Below, piece by piece: positions 8,604 through 17,055 of a stretch of 53,136 nt of DNA (the stretch's first letter is position 1; each line of letters starts with the position of its first letter). Position numbers and translations under genes: made by a program. The DNA comes from Rhizobium aethiopicum. Lineage in GTDB: Bacteria > Pseudomonadota > Alphaproteobacteria > Rhizobiales > Rhizobiaceae. The notes under the pieces are model-generated. The model made no database searches. It was not told where the DNA came from and saw nothing but the letters and a program-made list of their open reading frames with translations. The DNA is taken from NCBI RefSeq assembly GCF_014197535.1, contig NZ_JACIFV010000033.1, positions 1 to 53,136 on the forward strand, read 5' to 3'.

Positions 8604-9188
8604 TCAGCCAAGGCCGCTCAAGAACTCCTCGGTCTCCATGAGTTCGAGCTGCACGGAAAAGCGGTCGTGGAGAAGTTCCAGCGATGCGTCATAGGTGTCG
8701 TCGGCGCTGCTGAAGACGGCGTCCTTCAGCATGATGACACGATAGCCGAGATCGATGGCGCCGAGCGTCGCGGCGAGCACGCAGACGTCCGTTTCCCCGC
8801 CGGTAATCACAAGGGTGTCGACCCGTTCCGATTGAAGGATCGTATGAAGGCGGCCGTCGATCCAGGGGGAATAGGTGCGTTTGTCGAAATATCTTGCCGG
8901 CGGAACATGCGAGGCGAGCGAGGAAGTCAGCTCGACGAGGCCATGCGGAAGATGCTCACCCGTCATCATCCACCATTTCCGGTAATAATCGCGCCATTTT
9001 CCCGGCATCGCATCCGCATGCTGAGGCGGCACGAAACGGGTGAAGATCGTTCGGGACGGATAGCGGCCGGCGAGTTCCTCGATCTGAGGGGAGATCCGGG
9101 CCATCCATGGAACGTGCCATGGCGTGTCTTCGGCAAACATCCGCTGCATGTCGACGCAAAGATGCCGCCACTCGCCGATCTCGCCCAT
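8604..9188 (-). CDS. Isochorismatase-family cysteine hydrolase
   Basis: This 194-residue protein has the isochorismatase-like hydrolase fold. The catalytic triad of the family is visible: Asp in CVDMQRMF near residue 14, Lys in FDKRTYSPW and Cys in GGETDVCVLAA. Members hydrolyse amides (nicotinamide, carbamoylsarcosine, ureidoacrylate, biuret) or isochorismate. The HTILQSERVDTLVITGGETD segment is typical. The start is placed at the ATG at 9188, five bases after GGAGG; a GTG immediately upstream is the alternative. It is monocistronic and its neighbours do not suggest a substrate. Confidence 0.85.
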   Translation of the reverse strand: MGEIGEWRHLCVDMQRMFAEDTPWHVPWMARISPQIEELAGRYPSRTIFTRFVPPQHADAMPGKWRDYYRKWWMMTGEHLPHGLVELTSSLASHVPPARYFDKRTYSPWIDGRLHTILQSERVDTLVITGGETDVCVLAATLGAIDLGYRVIMLKDAVFSSADDTYDASLELLHDRFSVQLELMETEEFLSGLG

Positions 9189-9263
9189 CACATCCTCCGT
9201 TCGTCCTGGGCGTCAACCGCTGCCCGGGACGAAAGTTCCTGATCGCCGAAGATCAAACGGTGC

Positions 9264-11669
9264 TCAGGCAATGGCTCCTGGAGCGATCGTCCGTGATGCG
9301 GCGCCGCTTTCGGATTTGCCGAAGCACTCGAGTTCGCGAAGCGGAACCGGTTTGGAGAAGAAGTAGCCCTGAAGGTCGGTGCAGCCGAGGGCGGCCAAAA
9401 AGTCCCTTTGATATTCGGTTTCGACCCCTTCGGCCGTCGTCGAAATGCCGAGGTTGCGGCTGAGAGTGACGATGGCGCCGATGATGGCAGCGCCGTTGGC
9501 TTTTGCGCCCAGCTGGGACACGAAGGAACGATCGATCTTAATGCGGTCTATGTCGAAACGGACCAGGTGGCTGAGGCACGAAAAGCCGGTTCCAAAATCA
9601 TCCAGCGAAATCTGAACTCCGTGGCCACGCAGCGATTTCAGTACCGTGTAGACATCCGAGCTATCCTCGATCAGCGAAGACTCGGTGAGTTCGAGCTCCA
9701 GTCGCGACGGCGGCAAGCCGGTCTCTTCAAGCACGGCGAAGACCTCCTCGGCGAAGTTGGGCCTTCTCAACTGGGAGGGAGACACATTCACGGCCACAAA
9801 GGTGTCTTTAGGCCACTTGCAGGCAGCTCTGCAGGCTTCGCGCAGCACCCAGAGACCGAGGGCGTCGATGAGGCCGCCTTCCTCGGCCGCAGGGATGAAG
9901 CTGGCAGGCATCAACAGTCCGCGCTGACTATGACGCCAGCGCACGAGAGCCTCCGCGCCCGACGCCGAGTATCCGCCCTCGGCGCGATGCACGGTCTGAT
10001 AGTAGACCTCAAGCGACCCGAAGTCCGGTCTGTGGCCGATCGGACCGGGTTGTGGAACGCCGGCCGACAAGGCCGTGCTCTTCGCCAGAACATCCCGCAA
10101 TTCGTTCTTGAGGACGTCACGCGCATTCCTGCCACCGTCCATGGATGGCGAATAGACGCGCCACTGGCCTCTTCCGCCCATCTTGGCCTCGTAGAGCGCG
10201 ACGTCGGCATAACGCATGAGATCGTCGGCATTGCGCCCGGCATCCGGCACGACGGTGACGCCGATCGAGCCGCCGACCCGGGCGACCGCTTCGCCCCTCA
10301 ACAGCGGGAAGGGTTTGCCGAGTTCGGCAACGATCGCTTCGCAGATGGACGGCAGGATTTGATCATCTTTGACGTTCCGGAGAAGCACGGCAAATTCGTC
10401 CCCGCCAAGCCGGGCAAGCGTGTCGCCCGGACGAAGCAACGCGTGGATCCGCTCCGCAGCCATTCTGATGAGTTCGTCGCCGGCAGCATGCCCGAAAGTG
10501 TCGTTCACCGCCTTGAAGCGGTCGAGGTCAAGAAGCGCCACTGCCGACCGCTCGGCGGAATTGCGTGTATCGGTCAGGCACGCCTCGAACCGCATCGCGA
10601 ACAAGGCGCGATTGGGAAGGCCAGTCAGCACATCATGCAAGGCGAGCTGCCTTGCGTGCAGCTCGCTTTTCTTCAGTTCGCCGAGACTGCTTCGCAGGCG
10701 CACCAGCAGAACCGAAAACAGGACCGCGATCACCAGGGCGGCAATCGAAAGCGCCGGCATCAAGCGGCCGATCACTCTCGAACCAGGAAGATCAGGCCGC
10801 CATACGATAAAGCCGATCGGTTCGCCGTTTGCCGTTGCGTCGATCTGGAACGCAACCTCGTTTTCATCAGCGTCGGCCGTTCGCGCGAAGCGGGCGCCGT
10901 TGAGGCCTTGCTGCCGGCTCAACTCGTCGAGCGCCGCGCCGTCGAGAAACCGCACGACGATCAGGAATTGCCGCATCGGCTGTGGTTGCCCTTCGGCGGT
11001 TTCGTTGACGGCAACGACGCCCACGATCGTCGGCCGGCCTTCGAGCCGCATCAGATTGGCGAGTGCATGGTTCGAGCGGGCGGTGTTGGCCGCTCGGCTC
11101 TCCAATGATGATGGGGTCCGTTCGCTGGAAGCGGTGCCGTGGTTCGCCATCAGGCGAGCGTCTTTCAGGAGAGGCAGAAAGAGCGGTCTCATCCAGCGAT
11201 AGCGCCTTTCGGTTTCGGCATCGGTCAACATGGTCAGCTGCGCCTTGCTATCGACAACGAAGGCCTGGTCATAGCCGAAGGCCGACATCGCAGTGTGGCT
11301 GATCGCACTCCCGGCCGCCGCCGTCAGAACCGTGTCGAGGCTGGAGGAAACTCCGGCTGCCCGGGAGGCCGGATAAACGCCGGAGAGGTAGCCATTGCCG
11401 AATTGACCGATGACATGCGCGACTTGATCGACCTGTTCCCTGAGCCGCGCATTGACGAGCTGGCGTTGTCGATCGAGGGCTGCCGCATCGCTCTCGGTTC
11501 CCGCCCAGAGTGCGGAAAGCACGACCAGTCCGATTGCTCCGAGCCCGCTAACAGCGATCAGGAATAGAATTCTCCCCGAAGCGATCCAGGATTGCTGAAA
11601 CGTATTGGAGCTGGAAGGAACAACGATGTGCAAGCCTAGACCCCTGAACCCATCACGACACGGGCGCAT
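9264..11669 (-). CDS. CHASE4-like GGDEF-EAL bifunctional cyclic-di-GMP protein
   Basis: This 801-residue inner-membrane protein would both make and break cyclic di-GMP. A membrane segment near residues 30-52 precedes a periplasmic sensor of CHASE4 character, then a second membrane segment near 295-318. The GGDEF domain has an intact active site RLGGDEF near residue 424 and an inhibitory RxxD (RPGD) five residues before it. The EAL domain keeps GAEALVRW (near 572), NVSPSQL, ELTESSLIED, DDFGTGFSCL, KIDRSFV and AEGVET, so phosphodiesterase activity looks possible. The ATG at 11669 has no clear ribosome binding site; a TTG at 11633, seven bases after AGGGG, is a credible alternative. It is transcribed away from the amino-acid binding protein gene. 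Confidence 0.93.
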   Translation of the reverse strand: MRPCRDGFRGLGLHIVVPSSSNTFQQSWIASGRILFLIAVSGLGAIGLVVLSALWAGTESDAAALDRQRQLVNARLREQVDQVAHVIGQFGNGYLSGVYPASRAAGVSSSLDTVLTAAAGSAISHTAMSAFGYDQAFVVDSKAQLTMLTDAETERRYRWMRPLFLPLLKDARLMANHGTASSERTPSSLESRAANTARSNHALANLMRLEGRPTIVGVVAVNETAEGQPQPMRQFLIVVRFLDGAALDELSRQQGLNGARFARTADADENEVAFQIDATANGEPIGFIVWRPDLPGSRVIGRLMPALSIAALVIAVLFSVLLVRLRSSLGELKKSELHARQLALHDVLTGLPNRALFAMRFEACLTDTRNSAERSAVALLDLDRFKAVNDTFGHAAGDELIRMAAERIHALLRPGDTLARLGGDEFAVLLRNVKDDQILPSICEAIVAELGKPFPLLRGEAVARVGGSIGVTVVPDAGRNADDLMRYADVALYEAKMGGRGQWRVYSPSMDGGRNARDVLKNELRDVLAKSTALSAGVPQPGPIGHRPDFGSLEVYYQTVHRAEGGYSASGAEALVRWRHSQRGLLMPASFIPAAEEGGLIDALGLWVLREACRAACKWPKDTFVAVNVSPSQLRRPNFAEEVFAVLEETGLPPSRLELELTESSLIEDSSDVYTVLKSLRGHGVQISLDDFGTGFSCLSHLVRFDIDRIKIDRSFVSQLGAKANGAAIIGAIVTLSRNLGISTTAEGVETEYQRDFLAALGCTDLQGYFFSKPVPLRELECFGKSESGAASRTIAPGAIA

Positions 11670-11757
11670 ACGTGGACACTAACAAAGAAGCGTTCACGTA
11701 GAATTAAAGGCTGGAGCGCACTATTGGACGATATTTCGCCACAAGGAGTTTCCAACG

Positions 11758-12564
11758 ATGTTGCGTCTATCCTTTCAGACTATATTGCGCGGAGCGTTGA
11801 TGGTGGGCGGTTTGGGCCTCCTTCTTGCCGCCACCACGCCGCTGCAGCTGGCTGCGCAAGATCGCACGCCTCTGAGAGTTGCCGTCGAAGGTGCATTTCC
11901 GCCCTTCAACTACCTTGACGCAAATAACCAGCTGCAAGGCTTTGACATCGATATCGCCAACGCCCTTTGCGACGCGGGCAGGTTCGAATGTCAGTTCATC
12001 ATCGAAAAGTGGGACGACATGATCCCCGATCTCGTCGCCGGCAAATACGATGCGATCATCTCGTCCATGTCGATGAGCCTGGAGCGCCGCCAGAAAGTTG
12101 CTTTTACCGAGAAATATTACACCAGCCCGTCGGTGTTCATTGCCCGCAAGGACTCGCCGATCAACGACGTCAGTCCGGCCGCCCTCAGCGGCAAAAAGCT
12201 GGGGGTGACATCGTCCACGGCGCAGGAATCCTATGCCAACCACCTCTATCCGGAGATGAAGAAGACGGTTTTCCGCTCTTCGCCGGAATTATACAAAGGT
12301 CTGTCGGACGGGCGCGTCGACATTATCCTCGAGGATAAGCTTGCCATTTATGACTGGATCGCCAACACGAAGGCGGGAACCTGCTGCGAGTTCAAGGGAC
12401 CGGATCTGGTCGACGTCACCTATTTCGGCGAAGGTGCCGGCATCGCGTTGCGCCTGGATGACAAGGAGCGTCTTGCACGCCTGAACGAGGCCTTGAAGGC
12501 TATCAAGGCCGACGGGACCTACGACATGATCAACGCCAAGTATTTCCCGTTCAGCATCCAGTAG
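11758..12564 (+). CDS. Amino-acid ABC transporter substrate-binding protein (Lys/Arg/Orn type)
   Basis: This 268-residue protein has a signal peptide (residues 1-33, hydrophobic GGLGLLLAATTPLQL) and a family-3 solute-binding body. Typical blocks are LRVAVEGAFPPFNYLD, LQGFDIDIANALC, KWDDMIPDLVAGKYDAIISS and the C-terminal DGTYDMINAKYF. Close family members bind lysine, arginine, ornithine, histidine or opines. The ATG at 11758 follows AAGGAG by ten bases. It is an orphan: no permease or ATPase is adjacent, and a strong terminator follows, so it must work with a transporter elsewhere or act as a sensor partner. No link to the neighbouring cyclic-di-GMP gene is shown beyond divergent orientation. 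Confidence 0.9.
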   Translation: MLRLSFQTILRGALMVGGLGLLLAATTPLQLAAQDRTPLRVAVEGAFPPFNYLDANNQLQGFDIDIANALCDAGRFECQFIIEKWDDMIPDLVAGKYDAIISSMSMSLERRQKVAFTEKYYTSPSVFIARKDSPINDVSPAALSGKKLGVTSSTAQESYANHLYPEMKKTVFRSSPELYKGLSDGRVDIILEDKLAIYDWIANTKAGTCCEFKGPDLVDVTYFGEGAGIALRLDDKERLARLNEALKAIKADGTYDMINAKYFPFSIQ

Positions 12565-12605
12565 TTTTGCCGTAAACCTCTGGTGATCGATCGGTTCAAA
12601 CTGTT

Positions 12606-12641
12606 ACGGAGCCGCGCCTGCGAAAACAGGCGCGGCTCCGT
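12606..12641. terminator. Bidirectional terminator hairpin
   Basis: A perfect 15-bp stem (12606-12620 with 12627-12641) closes a 6-base loop between the convergent binding-protein and fdhA genes. There is no long T-tract on either side, but stem strength and position fit a shared terminator. Confidence 0.8.
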
Positions 12642-12665
12642 AAATCTTGTCTTCAGTCCCTGGCG

Positions 12666-13856
12666 TCAGGCGGCTTTCGCGACCTCTCCGTGCGGATCGA
12701 GGACATATTTCGTTGCCGCGCCATGGTCGAAACTTTCATAGCCAGCGGCGGCATCGTCGAGCGGGATGACCTTGGCGTTGACGATATCGGCGATCGGCAA
12801 CCGGTCGTGGAGGATCGCCTGCATGAGCTGGCGATTATATTTGAGCACCGGCGTTTGGCCGGTGTGGAAGGACTGTGCCTTTGCCCAGCCGAGACCGAAG
12901 CGAAGCGAGAGATTGCCGTGCTTGGCGGCATTGTCGACGGCGCCCGGATCCTCGGTCACGTAAAGGCCGGGGATGCCGATCGAGCCTGCGGCGCGGGTGA
13001 TCTCCATCATCTGGTTGAGCACGATCGCCGGCTGTTCCCCGCCGGAATGGCCGCGCGCCTCGAAGCCGACTGCGTCGATGGCGCTGTCAACCTCGTTGCT
13101 GCCGACGACCTCGGCAATCATGTCGCCGAGACGATCGCTCTTGGAGAGATCGATGGGTTCGAAACCGACCTTCGCGGCATGCGCCAGGCGATCCTTGTTG
13201 AAATCGCCGATCATGACGACGGCGGCACCGAGGATGCGAGCCGAAGCCGCAGCCGCTAACCCGACAGGACCGGCGCCGGCGACATAGACGGTCGAGCCGA
13301 CCCCGACGCCTGCGCGCACTGCACCGTGAAAGCCGGTGGGCAGAATGTCGGAAAGCATGGTGAGATCGCGGATCTTCGCCATCGCCTTATCCCGATCCGG
13401 AATTTTCAGCAGGTTGAAATCGGCATAGGGAATGGTGACGTAGCGTGCCTGCCCGCCGATCCAGCCGCCCATGTCGACATAGCCGTAAGCGCCGCCGGCG
13501 CGGGCCGGGTTTACCGTCAGGCAGACGCCGGTATCCTGAGATTTGCAGCAGCGGCAGCGGCCGCAGGCGACGTTGAAGGGTACCGAGACGATGTCGCCGA
13601 TGTCGAGCATCTCGACGTCAACGCCTTTCTCGATGATCTCGCCGGTGATCTCATGACCGAGAACCAGGCCCGGCATCGCCGTCGTCCGGCCGCGGACCAT
13701 GTGCTGGTCGGAGCCGCAGATATTGGTGGAGATAACCTTCAGGATCACTCCGTGCTCGATACGGCGGCCATCGGGCGCTTCCAGCTTCGGGTCGTCGATG
13801 TCGCGAACTTCGACCTTGCCCGGCCTCAAATAAACGACGCCTCTATTCTTGCTCAT
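12666..13856 (-). CDS. fdhA: Glutathione-independent formaldehyde dehydrogenase
   Basis: This 396-residue zinc alcohol dehydrogenase resembles the glutathione-independent formaldehyde dehydrogenase of pseudomonads, which oxidises formaldehyde to formate with NAD. The catalytic zinc site shows in TNICGSDQHMVRGR and LVLGHEITGE, and the structural zinc site in CGRCRCCKSQDTGVC. The nucleotide-binding motif is VYVAGAGPVGLAAA. The family insertion following the NAD domain (DPGAVDNAAKHGNLSLRFGL) is present. The ATG at 13856 follows GGGAGGA by five bases, so the long upstream in-frame extension is not used. It may detoxify formaldehyde from demethylation of methylated amines such as glycine betaine derivatives, a link that is inferred from the carnitine genes some 4 kb away. 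Confidence 0.92.
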   Translation of the reverse strand: MSKNRGVVYLRPGKVEVRDIDDPKLEAPDGRRIEHGVILKVISTNICGSDQHMVRGRTTAMPGLVLGHEITGEIIEKGVDVEMLDIGDIVSVPFNVACGRCRCCKSQDTGVCLTVNPARAGGAYGYVDMGGWIGGQARYVTIPYADFNLLKIPDRDKAMAKIRDLTMLSDILPTGFHGAVRAGVGVGSTVYVAGAGPVGLAAAASARILGAAVVMIGDFNKDRLAHAAKVGFEPIDLSKSDRLGDMIAEVVGSNEVDSAIDAVGFEARGHSGGEQPAIVLNQMMEITRAAGSIGIPGLYVTEDPGAVDNAAKHGNLSLRFGLGWAKAQSFHTGQTPVLKYNRQLMQAILHDRLPIADIVNAKVIPLDDAAAGYESFDHGAATKYVLDPHGEVAKAA

Positions 13857-14580
13857 GGATTCCTCCCATGTGTTGAATGCCTCGAGCTGCAACCGATGCA
13901 GTCGACGACAACTATTCCTCCGGCCTACCTCCTCTGCAGTCCGGCATTCAGATCGCCGCACGGGCGATATTTCGAAATTTCGCAGATCGGCGGGGACAGG
14001 CTGAATCGAGGAGAGAGTGAACACGAAAGGTCTGGCCTGTCGTTCCGCTCGTCATCGCCCGCCGCAATCCGGAGATCTGCTGCGCACAGAGCTGGTTTCG
14101 GGCTCCAGAACCTCCTTTCGATCCGTCTCGAGGTCTCCGGATGTCAATCCGAGGACCGCTTTCAGGACTTCAGTTCTTCTACCGCTGCGGGGCAGCGCGC
14201 CGGCGGCGGCCGACTTCGCATCGTTCATGTCGCCAGCTTACGAGGCAGCGCCGTGAACATGACCAGCAAACCACGCCTGACCGAAAACGGCGCACAAAAA
14301 AACGACATAGGTGCACCTCCAGGCGACAGGGCGGCAAAGCCGTAATCACTTTCGGCGGGGGACGACAGATTGATCTCGCGAATGCGGCAGTTTTCCGGAT
14401 CGCTCCGGATGATGTTATCGCAGCTGTCGGGCTTCCCCCCGTTAAACTCGTGGCACTTGCGATCACATCTATTGGCCAGCGGCAGATGTCGTTTTCAATC
14501 GTGATTGGACTTCGGCTGTGACCTGAGCGAGGCTGTTCTTGGGAGCGGACCATCTATTTTTCCGGGGATAGGAGGCCGAA
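13857..14580. other. 724-bp region without a confident gene
   Basis: The stretch contains the fdhA ribosome binding site, a 10-bp palindrome ATTTCGAAAT at 13969-13978, and the AGGAGG of the next gene just before 14581. A 79-codon reading frame starts with GTG at 14017 after GGAGAGA, but its product is Arg/Ser rich and unlike a normal protein. A plus-strand frame over about 14330-14521 has protein-like composition (ending SFSIVIGLRL) but no start codon with a ribosome binding site, so it may be a gene remnant. No function can be assigned. Confidence 0.4.
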
Positions 14581-15015
14581 ATGGAACAGCATGCACTCGA
14601 GCAGTTGAAAACGATCGCGAAGGTCAGCACGACCTATAATCGCCTTGAAATGACGAGGCGCGAACGGCTTGAACGGTGGGCAGACAGTCTGGAACACAGT
14701 CCCAGGCCGTTTCTCAAGACGCTTCACGAAACCGAATATCAGCCGATTGCAGATCGGCTTGCCTTGCGGGATGACGACACGCCGATCTCTGTTGCGTTCG
14801 CTGATCCCATTCTGCGGGCGGCAGGAATGGAAAACGACAGCTATGGAGAAGCCAGGCGGTTCTTCGAACTCAGCGATGAGCAATTGCACGACCTGGTCTG
14901 CTTTTGTCATTTCGGGGAACGCGTCAGCGCTGCAACACTAGCTCGCCGCGTAAGAAAGATGGCGGCTCACAAACCAGGCGGGTTTTTCGCTCAGCTTCGT
15001 GCGTTCTTTGTCTGA
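14581..15015 (+). CDS. Conserved-looking hypothetical protein
   Basis: This 144-residue soluble protein is not recognised as a named family. It opens MEQHALEQLKTIAKVSTTYN, has a basic helix (MTRRERLERWADSLE), the block FLKTLHETEYQPIADRLALR, and a His/Cys cluster DLVCFCHFGERVSAATLARR near residues 101-120. The ATG at 14581 is six bases after AGGAGG. There is no signal peptide or membrane segment. Composition and the strong ribosome binding site indicate a real gene, probably one of the small hypothetical proteins common in rhizobia. Neighbours on both sides point away or toward it and give no functional hint. Confidence 0.72.
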   Translation: MEQHALEQLKTIAKVSTTYNRLEMTRRERLERWADSLEHSPRPFLKTLHETEYQPIADRLALRDDDTPISVAFADPILRAAGMENDSYGEARRFFELSDEQLHDLVCFCHFGERVSAATLARRVRKMAAHKPGGFFAQLRAFFV

Positions 15016-15173
15016 TCGAGGCTGAGGCCGCCATCTGGAGCTATCAAAGGGGTGGCCCGCGCCGCCGTGGGAAACGGCCGCCCGGCAATTGCTTGGTCGC
15101 TCATCGGCGCATGAGCGAACACGGCTGGATCCGTCGCGTCAGTGGACCGGAGGATAGGCGGCAGCCAGCCGGC

Positions 15174-16067
15174 CTACCGCCGGCCACGGTTGAAGTCGAC
15201 CGCCGTATGCCAGAACACGGCGCCGATGATGATCGCGCCGCCGAAATAGGTGGCGATCGGCGGCTGCTCGGAAAACAACAGCCACACCCAGAAGGGCGTC
15301 AGCACGATTTCGATCGTGCCGATCAATGCTGCTTCGGCCGGCGGCATCCGCTTCGCGCCGGCGAGGAAGAGCACCAGCGCCAGCGAGAAATTCGTCGCCC
15401 CGAAGGCGGCAAGGACGATCCAATTGTGCAGATCGAGAGAGCCGACCGAACCGAAAGGCGCGAAGATGGCGAGCGTCAGAAAAGCGCTGACGACGGTCGG
15501 CGGCAGGCTCGGCACGCCGGGGTCGATGCGCGGAATGATGATGACGAGCGTGAAGGAGGCGGTCATGCCGAGCGCTAAGAGGTCGCCCCAGCCGGTGCCG
15601 CCGCCGATCGAGGAGGCGACGATGATGCCGACGCCGAAGAGGGAAACGGCGCCGGCAATCATCGTTCGCCCGGCCACTCTCTCCTTGAGGATGAGCCAGC
15701 CGAATAGCGCCGCAATGAAGGGCGTCGTCGCATAGATCATCGTCACATTGGCGACGGTGGTCATGTAAAGCGCCCCGATGAAGCAGCCCTGACTGAAGGT
15801 CTGGCATGCGATCATCGCAAGTCCCGATGGATGGAAGACGGAGCGCCATTGCCGCCGCGAGATGCCCCCTTCGAGGAAAAGGCAGGGGATCAGCAGAAAC
15901 AGGCCTCCGAACAACGACCGCCAGGCGATCGCCGTCCACACGTCGGTGGTCAGGAGCCGCGAGTAAACACCGCTCGCGCTCCAGGCAAGGGTCGCGGCAA
16001 TGATGAGAAGCACACCCTTCTCATGCTCGCTGCCTGCGAGGTCTCTGGCCGGATTTTCAATGGTCAC
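15174..16067 (-). CDS. EamA/DMT-family membrane transporter
   Basis: This 297-residue inner-membrane protein has ten hydrophobic segments in two EamA repeats, the first beginning LLIIAATLAWSASGVYSRLL and the second after GWGDLLALGMTASFTLVIII. Members of the drug/metabolite transporter superfamily export amino acids, metabolites or drugs. The GTG at 16067 gives the usual family length; a start at 16157 would add 30 basic residues that overlap the divergent regulator and lack membrane character. The divergent LysR gene is its likely regulator, a common pairing. Substrate unknown. Confidence 0.88.
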   Translation of the reverse strand: MTIENPARDLAGSEHEKGVLLIIAATLAWSASGVYSRLLTTDVWTAIAWRSLFGGLFLLIPCLFLEGGISRRQWRSVFHPSGLAMIACQTFSQGCFIGALYMTTVANVTMIYATTPFIAALFGWLILKERVAGRTMIAGAVSLFGVGIIVASSIGGGTGWGDLLALGMTASFTLVIIIPRIDPGVPSLPPTVVSAFLTLAIFAPFGSVGSLDLHNWIVLAAFGATNFSLALVLFLAGAKRMPPAEAALIGTIEIVLTPFWVWLLFSEQPPIATYFGGAIIIGAVFWHTAVDFNRGRR

Positions 16068-16179
16068 GCGGATATTCTCAAAGAAGGAAGTCGAACGCCG
16101 CCCATTTCTGCGCCAGCAATTGACATTAGACAAACGAATAGTAGTGATGGCTATCATCGAATTTTTCTATGGCTTGCCA

Positions 16180-17055
16180 ATGCACGAGGTTATCGAAAGC
16201 GACCTTCTCAGAACCTTTTTGGTCGTCGCCGAGACGTCGAATTTCTCCGCGGCCGCGCAGCGCATCGGGCGCACGCAATCGGCCGTCAGCACACAGATCA
16301 AGAGGCTCGAGGCGGCGATTGGCGAGCCCCTTTTCGAGCGCGGCGCCCGCGGCGTGCAACTCACGCGCCAGGGCATACAGCTCGTTCCCTATGCCCGTAG
16401 GGTCATCGATCTCCTGAACGAGGCCGCCGCGACGATCCGCAGCAAACCGCTGGATGGGCCGGTGCGCATCGGAATTCCCGAAGAATACAGTCAGACGGTG
16501 CTGCCGGCAGCGCTTGCGGCTTTCGCCGTGCGCCATCCGGCGGTCGAGGTCACCGTCTCCTGTGATTATACATCACGCAACCTTGCCGCCCTGGAGCGGG
16601 ACGAACTCGATCTGGCCGTCGTTTTCGACTGGAGCGACCAGAGGAATGGCGAGGTCATCTGCATCGATCCCACAGTCTGGGTCACCTCGATGGTCCACCG
16701 GCTGCACGATCTCGACCCCCTCCCCGTTGCGACCTATCGCAACTCCACCTGGTCGCGTGATTTTGCGCTCCGGTCGCTGGAGCAGATCGGCCGCAACTAT
16801 CGCATTGCTTTCATCGCCGATACGGGTTCGGGACTGAAGAATGCGCTGACCGCGGGCCTTGCCGTGACAACGCTTTCGCGCAGCAGCATCCCGCCCGGCT
16901 GCCGGGAGCTGACCGCCGAAGACGGTTTCCCGCCGGTCGATTCCTCGAAGGTCGTGCTCCGCTGCAGCACCTACCGTTCCACCGAAGCCATCCGCGAGCT
17001 CGCCGAGATGATACGGGACGCGTTCCAGCCTACGTCGCCGCCGCCAGTGGCGTGA
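16180..17055 (+). CDS. LysR-family transcriptional regulator
   Basis: This 291-residue protein has an N-terminal winged HTH (LLRTFLVVAETSNFSAAAQR, then GRTQSAVSTQIKRLE) and a LysR substrate-binding domain (VRIGIPEEYSQTVLPAALAA). The ATG at 16180 gives the normal distance to the HTH and leaves a 112-bp divergent promoter with the EamA gene; an ATG at 16147 is also possible, and neither has a good ribosome binding site. A TTGACA at 16120-16125 could be its -35 element. It probably controls the divergent exporter. Its 3' end overlaps the convergent GlxA-type gene by 26 bp, with coding sequence on both strands. Confidence 0.88.
   Translation: MHEVIESDLLRTFLVVAETSNFSAAAQRIGRTQSAVSTQIKRLEAAIGEPLFERGARGVQLTRQGIQLVPYARRVIDLLNEAAATIRSKPLDGPVRIGIPEEYSQTVLPAALAAFAVRHPAVEVTVSCDYTSRNLAALERDELDLAVVFDWSDQRNGEVICIDPTVWVTSMVHRLHDLDPLPVATYRNSTWSRDFALRSLEQIGRNYRIAFIADTGSGLKNALTAGLAVTTLSRSSIPPGCRELTAEDGFPPVDSSKVVLRCSTYRSTEAIRELAEMIRDAFQPTSPPPVA

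Noticed and set aside
14017..14256. 79-codon frame with GTG start after GGAGAGA
   Set aside because: The product is Arg/Ser rich without pattern; the upstream motif alone is not enough to call a gene.
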